Assembly: GCF_018139485.1 (NCBI RefSeq)
Contig: NZ_JAGSNF010000008.1
Location: 1-64,000 of the forward strand
Source: Phycicoccus avicenniae
Lineage (GTDB): Bacteria; Actinomycetota; Actinomycetes; Actinomycetales; Dermatophilaceae
DNA length: 64,000 nt
Direction: 5' to 3'
In this document: positions 1-8,389 of the stretch, in pieces
Numbering within the stretch: the first letter of the stretch is position 1
Layout: each line of letters opens with the position of its first letter
Program-made: the position numbers and the translations under genes
The notes under the pieces: model-generated
Database searches by the model: none
Told to the model about the DNA's origin: nothing
What the model saw: the letters and a program-made list of their open reading frames with translations, nothing else

Positions 1-59
1 GCGGGGGGGGTCTGGTTTGAGGTCGGTGGGCCCGGGCCGCCCCTCCCGGTCCCGGGACG

Positions 60-96
60 CGACGACGCCCCCACCGGTGCGGTGGGGGCGTCGTCG
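60..96 (-). terminator. Strong hairpin downstream of the DUF3117 gene
   Basis: A perfect 16-bp inverted repeat (60-75 and 81-96; left arm cgacgacgcccccacc) encloses a 5-base loop. It lies 17 bases past the stop codon of the minus-strand DUF3117 gene. There is no clear U-tract, as is common for actinobacterial hairpin terminators. Confidence 0.7.
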
Positions 97-113
97 ACGG
101 CGAGCCGTGGGGG

Positions 114-284
114 TCAGAGGCCCTCGCAGTTGTCGATGGCCGCGCCGAGGGCGCGCACCTCGTCGGGGGTCATCTCGACGACGAGGCGGCCACCACCCTC
201 GAGGGGCATGCGCAGCACGATGCCGCGACCTTCCTTGACCACCTCGAGGTCGCCGTCACCCGTCCTGGGCTTCATTGCCGCCAT
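114..284 (-). CDS. DUF3117 domain protein
   Basis: This is a 56-residue protein starting MAAMKPRTGDGDLEV and containing GRGIVLRMPLEGGGRLVVE. That pattern is the hallmark of DUF3117, a small and highly conserved actinobacterial family (Rv1211-like) of unknown biochemical function. The ATG at 284 is preceded by an AAGGGA-type ribosome-binding site. The second Met, three codons in, is an alternative start. A GATAAT hexamer on the minus strand (371-366) is a good -10 candidate and would give a 5' leader of about 75 bases, so this gene is not leaderless, unlike many neighbours. It is monocistronic, with a strong hairpin behind it. The family call is firm; the function is unknown. Confidence 0.9.
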   Translation of the reverse strand: MAAMKPRTGDGDLEVVKEGRGIVLRMPLEGGGRLVVEMTPDEVRALGAAIDNCEGL

Positions 285-414
285 TGCGTCAGTTCCCTTC
301 CTCACCGCGGCCACGGAGGTCGGGCCACGTGCATCCCCCGCGCCGGACCGCCGGGGCAACGCCCCATTATCTCCCAGACGGGCCGAACTGGCGAAATCTC
401 CCCGCAGGACGACG

Positions 415-1734
415 TCAGGGCGGGAAGGACCCCCACGGGGTGTAGGTGAGCAGGCTCGCGGTCCACCACACGACGCCCCCGACGAGGAGCAGGACGACGA
501 CCCCGACCCGGCGTCGCCAGTGCGGGACGACCTTCTCGCCGTTCGCCGTCCGCATCGCGACCGACGCCACGAGCGCGGCGAGCGGCAGGTCGAGCATGAG
601 GAAGCGCCACATCGAGGTGATGGGGCGCACGACGGCGAAGAGGTAGAGCGGGTACGCGAGCGCCCAGGCCCGGGTCTCGACGCTGAGCCACCGGCCGTGC
701 CGACCCAGGACGAGCGCGAGGTAGGTGGCGACGAGCCAGACCAGGACGAGGACGCCACCCGCCCCCTTGGCCTCCCAGGCCCAGACGAACCACAGGACGA
801 ACGGGCCCTCGTCCGGCTGCTGGCCCCAGGCGGCCTGGACGTCGAAGAACGCGGTGGGCACCCCCGTCGCGAGCGCCGCGACGACCGGCCAGGCGACGGC
901 CGCGACGCCGAGCATCCCGAGCATGACGACGGCTGCCGTCCGCTCCCCCGCGAGGGGCGTGCGTCCCGCCGCCCGGTCCTCACGCCAGCGCACGACGAGG
1001 TGGATGAGGACGGCGACGCCGAGGGCGGGCGCGATGCCGCGGGTCAGCCCGAGCGGGACCGCGGCGAGCGCGACGAGCAGGTAGCGGCGCCGGACGAGCA
1101 GGAGCAGCGCCCCGGCGACGATGACGACGGCCAGCGCCTCCGTGTACGGCTTGAGGATGATCGCCGTCGTCGGGTAGAAGCACCACAGGCAGGCCGCGAC
1201 GAGCGCGAGCCGTTCGCGCTGCGGCTGGCGCTCGGCGTGGTGGTCGGTGCGCAGCAGGGCGAGGACGAGGACGGCCGCGACCGCGCCGAGCACGACGTTG
1301 AGGCCGATGCCCGCGGCGTTGAAGGACAGCCCCGTCACCATGAGCGCCTTCACGAGGTACGGGTAGAGCGGGTAGAACGCCCAGGCGCTGTAGGTGATCC
1401 GGCCGTTGTCGGCGTCGACGGGGAGCGGGACGGGGTAGCCGTCCTCGACGATCGAGCGGTACCAGACGGTGTCCCACAGCGGGACGAGGTCGGCGACGGT
1501 CGGGTCGTTGTGGCCGACCCCCGCGGGGTTCTGGAACCACGTCGCCGCGACCCACATCGCGCCGAGGGCCACGAGCCGCGAGACGGCGTAGACGACGAGG
1601 ACGGTGAGGAACGGGCGGGCCAGGGCGTGCTGGGCGAGCTCGTGCCGGCCCCTCGAGGTGAGCAGCCTCAGGGGGAGGGCCGTGCGCCGGGCGTCCTGCC
1701 GGCGGGGACCGGCCTCGAGCTCAGCCCGCGCCAC
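415..1734 (-). CDS. PIG-V-like GT-C membrane glycosyltransferase
   Basis: This 439-residue multi-pass membrane protein has about ten hydrophobic segments. After the first membrane segment it carries the loop LWDTVWYRSIVEDGYP (Asp at residue 88). That WD..WY..I..GY pattern is typical of PIG-V-like mannosyltransferases, in which an acidic residue in the first external loop is catalytic and a polyprenyl-phosphate sugar is the donor. Later segments KPYTEAL and LTRGIAPALG also fit the family. The likely role is mannosylation of a cell-envelope lipid or glycan on the outer face of the membrane. The GTG start overlaps the end of the upstream 698-residue protein by 14 bases, so the two are probably translationally coupled. 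The acceptor is unknown. Confidence 0.75.
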   Translation of the reverse strand: MARAELEAGPRRQDARRTALPLRLLTSRGRHELAQHALARPFLTVLVVYAVSRLVALGAMWVAATWFQNPAGVGHNDPTVADLVPLWDTVWYRSIVEDGYPVPLPVDADNGRITYSAWAFYPLYPYLVKALMVTGLSFNAAGIGLNVVLGAVAAVLVLALLRTDHHAERQPQRERLALVAACLWCFYPTTAIILKPYTEALAVVIVAGALLLLVRRRYLLVALAAVPLGLTRGIAPALGVAVLIHLVVRWREDRAAGRTPLAGERTAAVVMLGMLGVAAVAWPVVAALATGVPTAFFDVQAAWGQQPDEGPFVLWFVWAWEAKGAGGVLVLVWLVATYLALVLGRHGRWLSVETRAWALAYPLYLFAVVRPITSMWRFLMLDLPLAALVASVAMRTANGEKVVPHWRRRVGVVVLLLVGGVVWWTASLLTYTPWGSFPP

Positions 1735-3817
1735 CGGTCACCTCCTGCGCGTCCCACACGTAGACCCCGCCGACGGCCTCGGGCGGGCCGAACGCCGACG
1801 TGAGGGAGGCGAGCAGCGCGGCCTCGGCCGGCCGTCCCTCCGGGAGCACGACGGCGTCGACCCGGCCGTCGCGCAGGTCGGCGCGGAACTGTCGACGCTG
1901 CTCCTCGGTGGCGGTCGCGGGGACGTCGTCGCGGGCGATCTCGAGCATCCACTGGGACAGCGCGGTCGGAGCGGCGCCGTAGCGGCCGCCGCGCTCGGGC
2001 GTCCCGTCGGGCCCGACGAAGTACCCGGCGACGACGGGGAAGCCCCAGCGCGCCTCCGCCTGCCACTCCAGGGCCCGGGTGTCGGCGACGTTCGGCGGGG
2101 GCGCCGCGAGGACGGCACCGTCGTCGACGTGCTCCTGCCACGTGCCGTCGGCGAAGAAGGCGGGAACCGGGTCACGGGGGTCGACGACGAGCGGTGTCGG
2201 GACGAGCGGCGCGAGGGCCACCGCCCCGGCGAGGACGCAGACGAGGACACCGGGACCCTCGTCGCCGAGCCAGGCGTCCACGGCACGGCGGACGGCCTCG
2301 ACACCGAGGGCCAGCAGCGCCGCGAACGCCGGGAGGGCGACGAGGGCGAAGCGGGTGGGCAGGACGTTCTCGACGACGGGGACCTGCTCGAGGAGGACCC
2401 CGGGGCCGGGGATGCCGAGCGGGGTGCCGTGCAGCGTGAGCTCCTCACCGAGGGAGAGCCAGCAGGACACCAGGACGACGGCGGCGAGCGCCCGGACGAG
2501 GACGACGCGCCACAGCACCACCGTGACGAGCCCGGCGGCGAGCCACAGGGGCACGCCGAAGAAGGCGTTCTCCTCGGTGCGGTTCATCGACAGCGCCGCC
2601 GAAGCCCACGGGTCGGCCCCTACCGTGCGGGTGGCCCGGCCCCACAGCGCGGCGAGGTCGTTGCCGGCCGGGGGGTGCCACAGCGAGGTGTAGCTCTGCG
2701 GCCCGAAGAACTGCCACCACAGCGGGAACGCGACGACCGCCAGCGCGACGAGGACCCCGGTGCCGAGGCCTCGCGCCGCCGGGCGCGGGCGCAGTCGACG
2801 GCAGGTGCCGCGGTGCGCGAGGAGGACCGCTCCCCCGACGGCGAAGCCGACGGCGGCCAGGAGCAGCACCTCCTCGCCGACGAGCACCTGCCACGCGACG
2901 AGCAGGCCGAGGACGACGCCGTCCCGGACCGGGCGGCGTCCTGCGACGAGCCGCAGCAGCCGGTCGAGGATCACCGGGACGAGGGCCTGGACGACGAAGT
3001 TGGGGTGGCCGTTGGCGTGCGAGACCATCCCCGGCCCGAAGCCGGCGAGGAGGGAGGCGGCGAACGCGGCGGCGGGGTGGACCGGCAGCCGGCGCCGGAG
3101 GAGCCAGTACCAGGCGGTCGCGGTGAGGGACAGCCCGAGCAGCTCGACGACGACGAAGGTGACCTGCGGCCCCGCGAGGACCGTGAGCGGCGTGAGCGGC
3201 AGTCCGAGCCCGACGACGGCGGCGTTCGCCATGAGGTTGACGCCGTCGGGGAAGTTCTGGAGGTCGCTGAGCAGCGGGTTGGAGAGGGTGAGGACGTTGT
3301 GCGCGCTCGCCCCGAGGTACCACTCGAAGGCCTGCTGGTCCTGCACGCCCTGGGAGAGGTGGCCCGTGCGGACCGCGGTGACGAGGTCCTGGAGGACGTA
3401 GAGGGCGACGAGGAGGTGGGCGAGCGGCACGGCGAGCTCGGCGCGCCGCCAGGGCGGGGGGCGTCCGGCGACCAGGGCGGGACCGGTCGCCGGACGGGGT
3501 CGAGGGGGCGGCTCCTCGGCGTCGGCGACGACCTGCACGGCCATCGGGGGCGGTGGCGCGAGGGTCCGGGCGGGCCGATCCTGGTCGTCACTCGCCCGCA
3601 GCCGCGCGATCTCGTCGTCCCGTTCCGCGATCCGGCGCCGCAGCCGGAGCACGACGTCGTCGACCTGCGCCATCCGGTAGCCGAAGGGGGCGAGCGGCAG
3701 GGTCGGGTCGGCCGCGTCGCGGGCCGGCTCCGGGCGCTCGTCCTGCCGGCCGAGCCACCACGCCGCGGCCGAGAGGACCGTGACGACGACGAGCGCCCCG
3801 AGGAGGGACCACGTCAT
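1721..3817 (-). CDS. Large GT-C-like membrane protein with an N-terminal DivIVA-like segment
   Basis: This is a 698-residue protein. Residues 1-23 form a membrane helix. Residues 45-74 are a DivIVA-like stretch (FGYRMAQVDDVVLRLRR followed by a charged helix ending ARLRAS). Next come a Pro-rich linker, about ten membrane segments (residues 130-510) and a soluble C-terminal domain of roughly 150 residues. The loop with LLSDLQNFPDGVNL resembles large actinobacterial membrane proteins thought to be GT-C glycosyltransferases, but I see no diagnostic catalytic motif. The ATG overlaps the SRPBCC stop codon by four bases (ATGA). The DivIVA-like piece is also found in the first gene of this operon, which suggests duplication and fusion. 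An internal start at MAVQVV (after residue 90) would yield the membrane part alone. Confidence 0.65.
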   Translation of the reverse strand: MTWSLLGALVVVTVLSAAAWWLGRQDERPEPARDAADPTLPLAPFGYRMAQVDDVVLRLRRRIAERDDEIARLRASDDQDRPARTLAPPPPMAVQVVADAEEPPPRPRPATGPALVAGRPPPWRRAELAVPLAHLLVALYVLQDLVTAVRTGHLSQGVQDQQAFEWYLGASAHNVLTLSNPLLSDLQNFPDGVNLMANAAVVGLGLPLTPLTVLAGPQVTFVVVELLGLSLTATAWYWLLRRRLPVHPAAAFAASLLAGFGPGMVSHANGHPNFVVQALVPVILDRLLRLVAGRRPVRDGVVLGLLVAWQVLVGEEVLLLAAVGFAVGGAVLLAHRGTCRRLRPRPAARGLGTGVLVALAVVAFPLWWQFFGPQSYTSLWHPPAGNDLAALWGRATRTVGADPWASAALSMNRTEENAFFGVPLWLAAGLVTVVLWRVVLVRALAAVVLVSCWLSLGEELTLHGTPLGIPGPGVLLEQVPVVENVLPTRFALVALPAFAALLALGVEAVRRAVDAWLGDEGPGVLVCVLAGAVALAPLVPTPLVVDPRDPVPAFFADGTWQEHVDDGAVLAAPPPNVADTRALEWQAEARWGFPVVAGYFVGPDGTPERGGRYGAAPTALSQWMLEIARDDVPATATEEQRRQFRADLRDGRVDAVVLPEGRPAEAALLASLTSAFGPPEAVGGVYVWDAQEVTGGAG

Positions 3818-4245
3818 CGGGGCGCCCCCTCGGCGGCGTCGACGAGACCGTCGACGACCCGCCCGAAGAGGACCCGCCCGAGCCGGTCCCCGACCGGCCG
3901 GGTGAGCCGGCGCAGACCGGGGAGCCACAGCTCCTCTGTCCACTCGACGACGCTGCCGCCCGGGTCGTCGGAGACGGTGATGTCGGCCCAGCCCCGGAGG
4001 AACCACCCCGTCTTGACCAGCCGCACGCGGCGGCCCGGCTCGAGGGCGGTCACGAGCATCCGGTCCGAGCCCGCGAGCGGGCCGAGCCGGGTCACGGCGT
4101 TGACCTCCGCGCCGAGCGCGAGCCCACCGGCGGGCATCTCGACGTCGGTGAGGGGGACGTGCCGGGTGTGCTCGGAGAGGTCGGTGACCGTCGACCACGT
4201 CGTGGCCGGCGGGAGCGAGGAGGCGCGGCGGACGGTGAAGGCCAT
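3814..4245 (-). CDS. SRPBCC (START-like) family protein
   Basis: This 143-residue protein has the layout of the polyketide cyclase/dehydrase SRPBCC fold: an N-terminal strand and helix (FTVRRASSLPPATTWSTVTDL), a middle antiparallel sheet (VTALEPGRRVRLVKTGWF... WADITVSDD) and a long C-terminal helix (LFGRVVDGLVDAAEG). Such proteins bind hydrophobic ligands, and many actinobacterial members are uncharacterised. The start ATG overlaps the previous stop by one base (TGATG), and its stop overlaps the next ATG by four. It is therefore the second gene of a tightly coupled envelope operon. The ligand cannot be read from the sequence. Confidence 0.7.
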   Translation of the reverse strand: MAFTVRRASSLPPATTWSTVTDLSEHTRHVPLTDVEMPAGGLALGAEVNAVTRLGPLAGSDRMLVTALEPGRRVRLVKTGWFLRGWADITVSDDPGGSVVEWTEELWLPGLRRLTRPVGDRLGRVLFGRVVDGLVDAAEGAPR

Positions 4246-4532
4246 CAGCGCCCCTCCCCCCGCAGCCGGGCGACCTCGGCCTCGCGCTCGGCGAGGGCGG
4301 TCCGCAGGTGCTCGAGGTGCTCGTCGACCTCCGCGGGGCGGTACCCGCGGGCCGCCGTGTCGAAGCGCACCGCGGGAACGTCCGCGGCGTCGGGGTGGTC
4401 CGCGAGACCGTGGTCGGGGGTGGTCGTCACCGCGTCGGCGAGCCCGTCGACGCGAAGCCGCCCGCCCGCGACCGCGAGGACGGCGGCGACGAGCGCGACC
4501 GCGGTGAGGGCGAGCAGGATCAGCGGGACCAC
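4245..4532 (-). CDS. Short membrane protein with DivIVA-like motif
   Basis: A 95-residue protein with a membrane helix at residues 1-23, a short linker, and at residues 62-91 the pattern ARGYRPAEVDEHLEHLR followed by a heptad-like helix. GYR.AEVD..L is the N-terminal signature of DivIVA/Wag31-type proteins, which bind curved membrane and guide polar wall growth. Only the motif and one coil are present, so this is a miniature membrane-tethered version. The GTG start at 4532 lies 6 bases after a TAGGAT hexamer (minus strand 4544-4539) and has no Shine-Dalgarno, so the operon probably begins as a leaderless transcript here. Its function is inferred only from the motif. Confidence 0.7.
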   Translation of the reverse strand: MVPLILLALTAVALVAAVLAVAGGRLRVDGLADAVTTTPDHGLADHPDAADVPAVRFDTAARGYRPAEVDEHLEHLRTALAEREAEVARLRGEGR

Positions 4533-4538
4533 GGGGGG

Positions 4539-4544
4539 ATCCTA
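4539..4544 (-). promoter_or_regulatory. -10 element of leaderless envelope operon
   Basis: TAGGAT on the minus strand is followed by six C residues and then the GTG start codon at 4532. The spacing places the transcription start at or next to the start codon. No -35 was assigned. Confidence 0.5.
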
Positions 4545-4560
4545 CGGTCCCGACCTGCGA

Positions 4561-5346
4561 CTACCCCCGAGGGCGGCGACCGTCGTCGACGACGGTTCGG
4601 ACGGCCTCGTCGACGTCGTCGGTGAGGGTGAGCAGCGCGAGGTCCCGCTCGCCGACGGTGCCCTCCGCGGCCGCGGTCCCGCGCAGCCAGTCGAGCAGGC
4701 CGCCCCAGTAGTCCGAGCCGAGCAGGACGATCGGGAAGCGCGTCACCTTCTGCGTCTGCACGAGGGTGACGGCCTCGAAGAGCTCGTCGAGGGTGCCGAA
4801 CCCTCCGGGCAGGACGACGAAGCCGCACGCGTACTTGACGAACATCGTCTTGCGCGCGAAGAAGTAGCGGAAGTTGACGCCGAGGTCGACGTGCTCGTTG
4901 AGGCCGGCCTCGAAGGGCAGCTCGATGCCGAGGCCGACGCTCGTGCCGCCGGCCTCGAGGGCGCCCTTGTTCGCGGCCTCCATCGCCCCCGGTCCACCGC
5001 CGGTGATGACGGCGAACCCGGCCTCGACGAGCGCGCGGCCCACCTGCTCGCCGAGGGCGTAGACCGGGGAGTCCGGGCGGGTGCGCGCGGAGCCGAAGAC
5101 GCTGACGGCCGGACCGAGCTCGGCGAGCGCGCCGAACCCGGTGACGAACTCGGACTGGATCCGCATGACCCGCCACGGGTCGGTGTGCAGCCAGTCGGCG
5201 GAGCCCTCGGTGTCGAGGAGGCGCTGGTCGGTGGTCGAGACCGGCACCTTCGAGCGCCGCATGACGACCGGTCCCTGGTGGTAGTCGCGGTCGTCGCGCT
5301 CCCGGGCCTGGTCGGGGTCGGGTCCGGGCGGCGGGGAGGCGTCCAC
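4561..5346 (-). CDS. LOG-family protein (TIGR00730), nucleoside 5'-monophosphate phosphoribohydrolase-like
   Basis: This 261-residue Rossmann-fold protein contains GGGPGAMEAANKGA and PGGFGTLDELFEA, the two signatures of the LOG (Lonely guy) family. LOG enzymes cleave N-ribosidic bonds of (cytokinin) nucleoside monophosphates, and older databases call them lysine decarboxylase-like. The region STTDQRLLD...SADWLHTDPWRV matches the usual N-terminus of the long actinobacterial version. I chose GTG 5346 because homologues extend upstream of the alternative ATG at 5262 (through a DY..GPV stretch). This start is five bases after the dapE stop, so the gene is probably co-transcribed with dapE. The natural substrate in the cell is unknown. 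Confidence 0.8.
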   Translation of the reverse strand: MDASPPPGPDPDQARERDDRDYHQGPVVMRRSKVPVSTTDQRLLDTEGSADWLHTDPWRVMRIQSEFVTGFGALAELGPAVSVFGSARTRPDSPVYALGEQVGRALVEAGFAVITGGGPGAMEAANKGALEAGGTSVGLGIELPFEAGLNEHVDLGVNFRYFFARKTMFVKYACGFVVLPGGFGTLDELFEAVTLVQTQKVTRFPIVLLGSDYWGGLLDWLRGTAAAEGTVGERDLALLTLTDDVDEAVRTVVDDGRRPRG

Positions 5347-5351
5347 GGCGC

Positions 5352-6446
5352 TCAGCCTAGCCAGCGCAGGACGGCCGCCTCGCAGGCGACGTAGTCCTCC
5401 ACGGGGCAGCGCTCGTCGTCCATGTGCGCGAGGTTCGGGTCGCCGGGGCCGAAGTTCACGGCCGGGACGCCCATCGCGGAGAAGCGGGCGACGTCGGTCC
5501 AGCCCTGCTTCGCCGTCACCGGCAGGCCGAGCGCCTCGACGAACGCCCGGGCCGCCGGCAGGTCCAGCCCGGGACGGGCGCCCCCCGCGTTGTCGACGAC
5601 GTCGACGTCGAAGCCGGAGAAGACCTGCCGGACGTGGGCGTCGGCCTCCTGCGGCGAGACCGACGGCGCGTACCGGTAGTTGACGGTGACGACGCACCGG
5701 TCCGGGATGACGTTGCCGGCGATGCCGCCCTCGACCTTCACGGCGTTCATCGCCTCGCGGTACTCGAGGCCGTCGACCTCGACCGTGGCCGGCTCGTAGC
5801 CGACGAGCCGGGCGAGGATCTCGGAGGCGTCGTGGATCGCGTTGTGGCCGTTCCACGGCCGCGCGGAGTGCGCGGCGACCCCCTTGGTCGACACGAGCGC
5901 CCGCAGGGTGCCTTTGCAGCCGCCCTCGACCTGCGAGCCCGTCGGCTCGAGCAGGACGGCGAACTGGGCGTCGGCGACGAGGTGGGGGGCCTCCCGCTGG
6001 ACGGTGAGCAGCCCGTTGAAGCGCTCGTCGACCTCCTCGGCCTCGTAGAACACGTACGTGACGTCGCGGCTGGGCTCGGGCAGCCGCTCGGCGACGCGCA
6101 GCATCACCGCGACCCCACCCTTCATGTCGACGGTGCCGCGGCCCCACAGGACGTCCCCGTCCGGTCCGGGCACCCTCCGGGTCGGCAGGTTCGCGGGGTC
6201 GCTCGTGAGCGGCACGGTGTCCAGGTGGCCGGCGAGGACGACCCGCTCGGCCCGGCCGAGCTCGGTCCGGGCGACGACGGTGTGGCCGATCCGGGTCACC
6301 GTGAGCCCCGGGCGCGTGCGCAGGGCGGCCTCGACGGCGTCCGCGAGCGGCGCCTCCTCGTGGCTCACGGAGGGGATGTCGCAGACGGCGGCGGTGAGGC
6401 TGACGACGTCGGCGGAGAGGTCGAGGGAGGGGCTGCTCGCGGGCAT
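5352..6446 (-). CDS. dapE: Succinyl-diaminopimelate desuccinylase
   Basis: A 364-residue M20-family metallohydrolase. It removes succinate from N-succinyl-LL-diaminopimelate in the succinylase branch of lysine and meso-DAP synthesis, feeding peptidoglycan. Visible motifs are AGHLDTVP (first metal His and Asp), GRGTVDMKGG (bridging Asp), FYEAEEVDERFNG (catalytic Glu pair) and the late HMDDERCP. Length is normal for the actinobacterial enzyme. The ATG follows a TAGGCT hexamer by six bases, so the transcript is probably leaderless. It diverges from dapD, the enzyme two steps earlier, and dapC lies about 4 kb away. The identification is firm. Confidence 0.92.
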   Translation of the reverse strand: MPASSPSLDLSADVVSLTAAVCDIPSVSHEEAPLADAVEAALRTRPGLTVTRIGHTVVARTELGRAERVVLAGHLDTVPLTSDPANLPTRRVPGPDGDVLWGRGTVDMKGGVAVMLRVAERLPEPSRDVTYVFYEAEEVDERFNGLLTVQREAPHLVADAQFAVLLEPTGSQVEGGCKGTLRALVSTKGVAAHSARPWNGHNAIHDASEILARLVGYEPATVEVDGLEYREAMNAVKVEGGIAGNVIPDRCVVTVNYRYAPSVSPQEADAHVRQVFSGFDVDVVDNAGGARPGLDLPAARAFVEALGLPVTAKQGWTDVARFSAMGVPAVNFGPGDPNLAHMDDERCPVEDYVACEAAVLRWLG

Positions 6447-6452
6447 GCCGGA

Positions 6453-6507
6453 AGCCTAGTGAGGGGTCCGGACGGCCGACGGGGAGACCGTGGGCGCCCC
6501 GTACGCT
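6453..6507. promoter_or_regulatory. Divergent leaderless promoters of dapE and dapD
   Basis: On the minus strand TAGGCT (6458-6453) lies six bases before the dapE ATG. On the plus strand TACGCT (6502-6507) lies six bases before the dapD ATG at 6514. Neither gene has a Shine-Dalgarno sequence, so both transcripts should begin at the start codon. The two -10 elements are 43 bp apart, so their upstream regions overlap. Confidence 0.55.
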
Positions 6508-6513
6508 GGACGC

Positions 6514-7443
6514 ATGACGCGCACCGCCTGGGGCCACGGCCTCCTCACGACGACGGAGGACGGCACCGTCCTCGACGCCTGGTACCCCTCCCCCGCCCTC
6601 GGGGAGGCCGGCGGCGCCGGCGAGCTCGAGGCCCCGGCCGGCCTCGAGGAGCTCGTGGGCGCCGACGACGTCCGGGGGGTCACCCGCGAGCTGCGCCTCG
6701 TCACCGTGGACCTCGACGCCCCGCCGGCCGACGCGGCGGACGCCTACCTGCGGCTGCACCTGCTCTCACACCGGTTGTGCCCGCCGAACTCGATGAACCT
6801 CGACGGTCTCTTCGGGGTGCTGACGAACGTCGTGTGGACGACGCAGGGGCCGTGCCGCGTGGACGGCTTCGAGCTGACCCGGGCCCGGATGCGCGCCCGG
6901 GGTCCGGTGCAGGTGCTGTCCGTCGACAAGTTCCCGCGGATGGTCGACTACGTCGTGCCGAGCGGGGTCAGGATCGGGGACGCCGACCGGGTGCGGCTCG
7001 GCGCCCACCTCGCGAGCGGCACGACCGTCATGCACGAGGGCTTCGTGAACTTCAACGCCGGGACGCTCGGCAGCTCGATGGTCGAGGGACGGATCAGCCA
7101 GGGCGTCGTCGTCGGCGACGGCTCGGACGTCGGCGGCGGCGCCTCGACGATGGGCACCCTGTCCGGCGGCGGCACCGAGCGGGTGTCGATCGGCGAGCGC
7201 TGCCTGCTCGGAGCCGAGGCCGGGCTCGGCATCGCCCTCGGCGACGACTGCGTCGTCGAGGCGGGCCTCTACCTCACCGCGGGCACGAAGGTCACCCTGC
7301 CGGACGGCACCGTCGCCAAGGCGCGCGAGCTGTCCGGGCAGAGCAGCCTGCTCTTCCTGCGCAACTCGGTGACCGGCGCCGTCGAGGCACGCCCGCGCGA
7401 CGGGCACGGCATCACGCTGAACTCCGACCTGCACGCGAACTGA
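6514..7443 (+). CDS. dapD: 2,3,4,5-tetrahydropyridine-2,6-dicarboxylate N-succinyltransferase
   Basis: This 309-residue enzyme transfers succinyl from succinyl-CoA to tetrahydrodipicolinate in DAP/lysine synthesis. The N-terminus [13 protein letters not shown] and the C-terminal left-handed beta-helix hexapeptide repeats are typical of the long actinobacterial DapD group. The helix is visible as [20 protein letters not shown], then [20 protein letters not shown] and [16 protein letters not shown]. The enzyme works as a trimer in the cytoplasm. I chose ATG 6514 over a longer reading from 6490 because of the homologous N-terminus and the TACGCT hexamer six bases before it. It diverges from dapE and is followed 16 bases later by a lysozyme-like gene. 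Confidence 0.93.
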   Translation: MTRTAWGHGLLTTTEDGTVLDAWYPSPALGEAGGAGELEAPAGLEELVGADDVRGVTRELRLVTVDLDAPPADAADAYLRLHLLSHRLCPPNSMNLDGLFGVLTNVVWTTQGPCRVDGFELTRARMRARGPVQVLSVDKFPRMVDYVVPSGVRIGDADRVRLGAHLASGTTVMHEGFVNFNAGTLGSSMVEGRISQGVVVGDGSDVGGGASTMGTLSGGGTERVSIGERCLLGAEAGLGIALGDDCVVEAGLYLTAGTKVTLPDGTVAKARELSGQSSLLFLRNSVTGAVEARPRDGHGITLNSDLHAN

Positions 7444-7459
7444 GGCCGGGAGCCCGCCG

Positions 7460-8344
7460 ATGCCCCGCAGCCGCTCCGGTGCCCTGACCCTCGCCGAGGA
7501 GGAGCCGCGCTCCCCTCGGCAGCGCTGGCTGGCCGGCACCCTCGGGGTGGCGGTCGTCGGGGTCCTCGGGGTCGCCGGCTGGCAGGGCGTGCAGCACCTG
7601 CTGCACGCCGTCGCCTCCGAGCGGTGCGAGGTCACGGTGTCCGGCACGACGCACCGGTGGGCCCCGGACCAGGCGAGCAACGCCGCGGCGATCACCGCGA
7701 TCGGCGTCAAGCGGGGCCTGCCACCGCGTGCGGCGTCGATCGCCATCGCGACGGCGATGCAGGAGTCGAAGGTGCGCAACGTCCGGTACGGGGACCGGGA
7801 CTCGCTCGGGCTCTTCCAGCAGCGCCCGTCGCAGGGCTGGGGCTCGCCGGAGCAGATCCTCGACCCGGAGTACGCGACGAACGCCTTCTACGACGCCCTC
7901 GTCGAGGTCGACGGCTACGACGGGATGGAGATCGCCGACGCCGCGCAGGCCGTCCAGCGGTCCGCCGCGGGGTACGCCTACGCGCAGCACGAGGGCCAGG
8001 CCCGGGCGACGGCCTCGGCCCTGTCCGGCCAGTCCCCCGCCGTGCTCGGCTGTGCGCTGCGGGACCCGTCGGAGCCCGGCGACCCCGAGGCACTCTCGGC
8101 CCTGCTCGACAAGGACTTCGGCCTGGCCGCCGAGGTCGAGGGGACGCGCGTGCGTGTCGACGCCGCCGACCCACGGTCCGCCTGGGCCGTCGCGCAGTGG
8201 GCCGTGGCCCGGGCGAGCACCACCGGCGCGACCCGGGTCGAGCACGACGGCCGGTCCTGGACCCGGGCCATGGACGACGCCGCGCTCACCTGGGCGGGCG
8301 ACGGGTCGACGGGCCCGGGCGAGGTCGTCATCGACCTCGCCTGA
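7460..8344 (+). CDS. Membrane-anchored lysozyme-like protein
   Basis: The protein has 294 residues. Residues 1-22 are charged, and residues 25-45 form a single membrane segment (LAGTLGVAVVGVLGVAGWQG) that places the rest outside. Residues 75-150 contain AIATAMQESKVRNVRYGDRDSLGLFQQRPSQ, reminiscent of lytic-transglycosylase and resuscitation-factor-like folds (Glu after the helix, then GLFQ). This is a widespread but poorly characterised actinobacterial family, sometimes mislabelled heavy-metal transporter. The C-terminal 100 residues are unassigned. It begins 16 bases after dapD and is probably co-transcribed. A role in wall remodelling is a reasonable inference, but catalytic activity is not shown. 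Confidence 0.65.
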   Translation: MPRSRSGALTLAEEEPRSPRQRWLAGTLGVAVVGVLGVAGWQGVQHLLHAVASERCEVTVSGTTHRWAPDQASNAAAITAIGVKRGLPPRAASIAIATAMQESKVRNVRYGDRDSLGLFQQRPSQGWGSPEQILDPEYATNAFYDALVEVDGYDGMEIADAAQAVQRSAAGYAYAQHEGQARATASALSGQSPAVLGCALRDPSEPGDPEALSALLDKDFGLAAEVEGTRVRVDAADPRSAWAVAQWAVARASTTGATRVEHDGRSWTRAMDDAALTWAGDGSTGPGEVVIDLA

Positions 8345-8389
8345 GCTGTTGCTCGCCCCGTGCCCCCGGCTGGTCCCGTGGCACCTGAC

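Noticed and set aside
82-1803. Long plus-strand open frame over the first membrane-protein genes
   Set aside because: Arg/Asp/Glu/Pro-rich low-complexity translation typical of the antisense of G+C-rich genes; the minus strand encodes clear membrane proteins.
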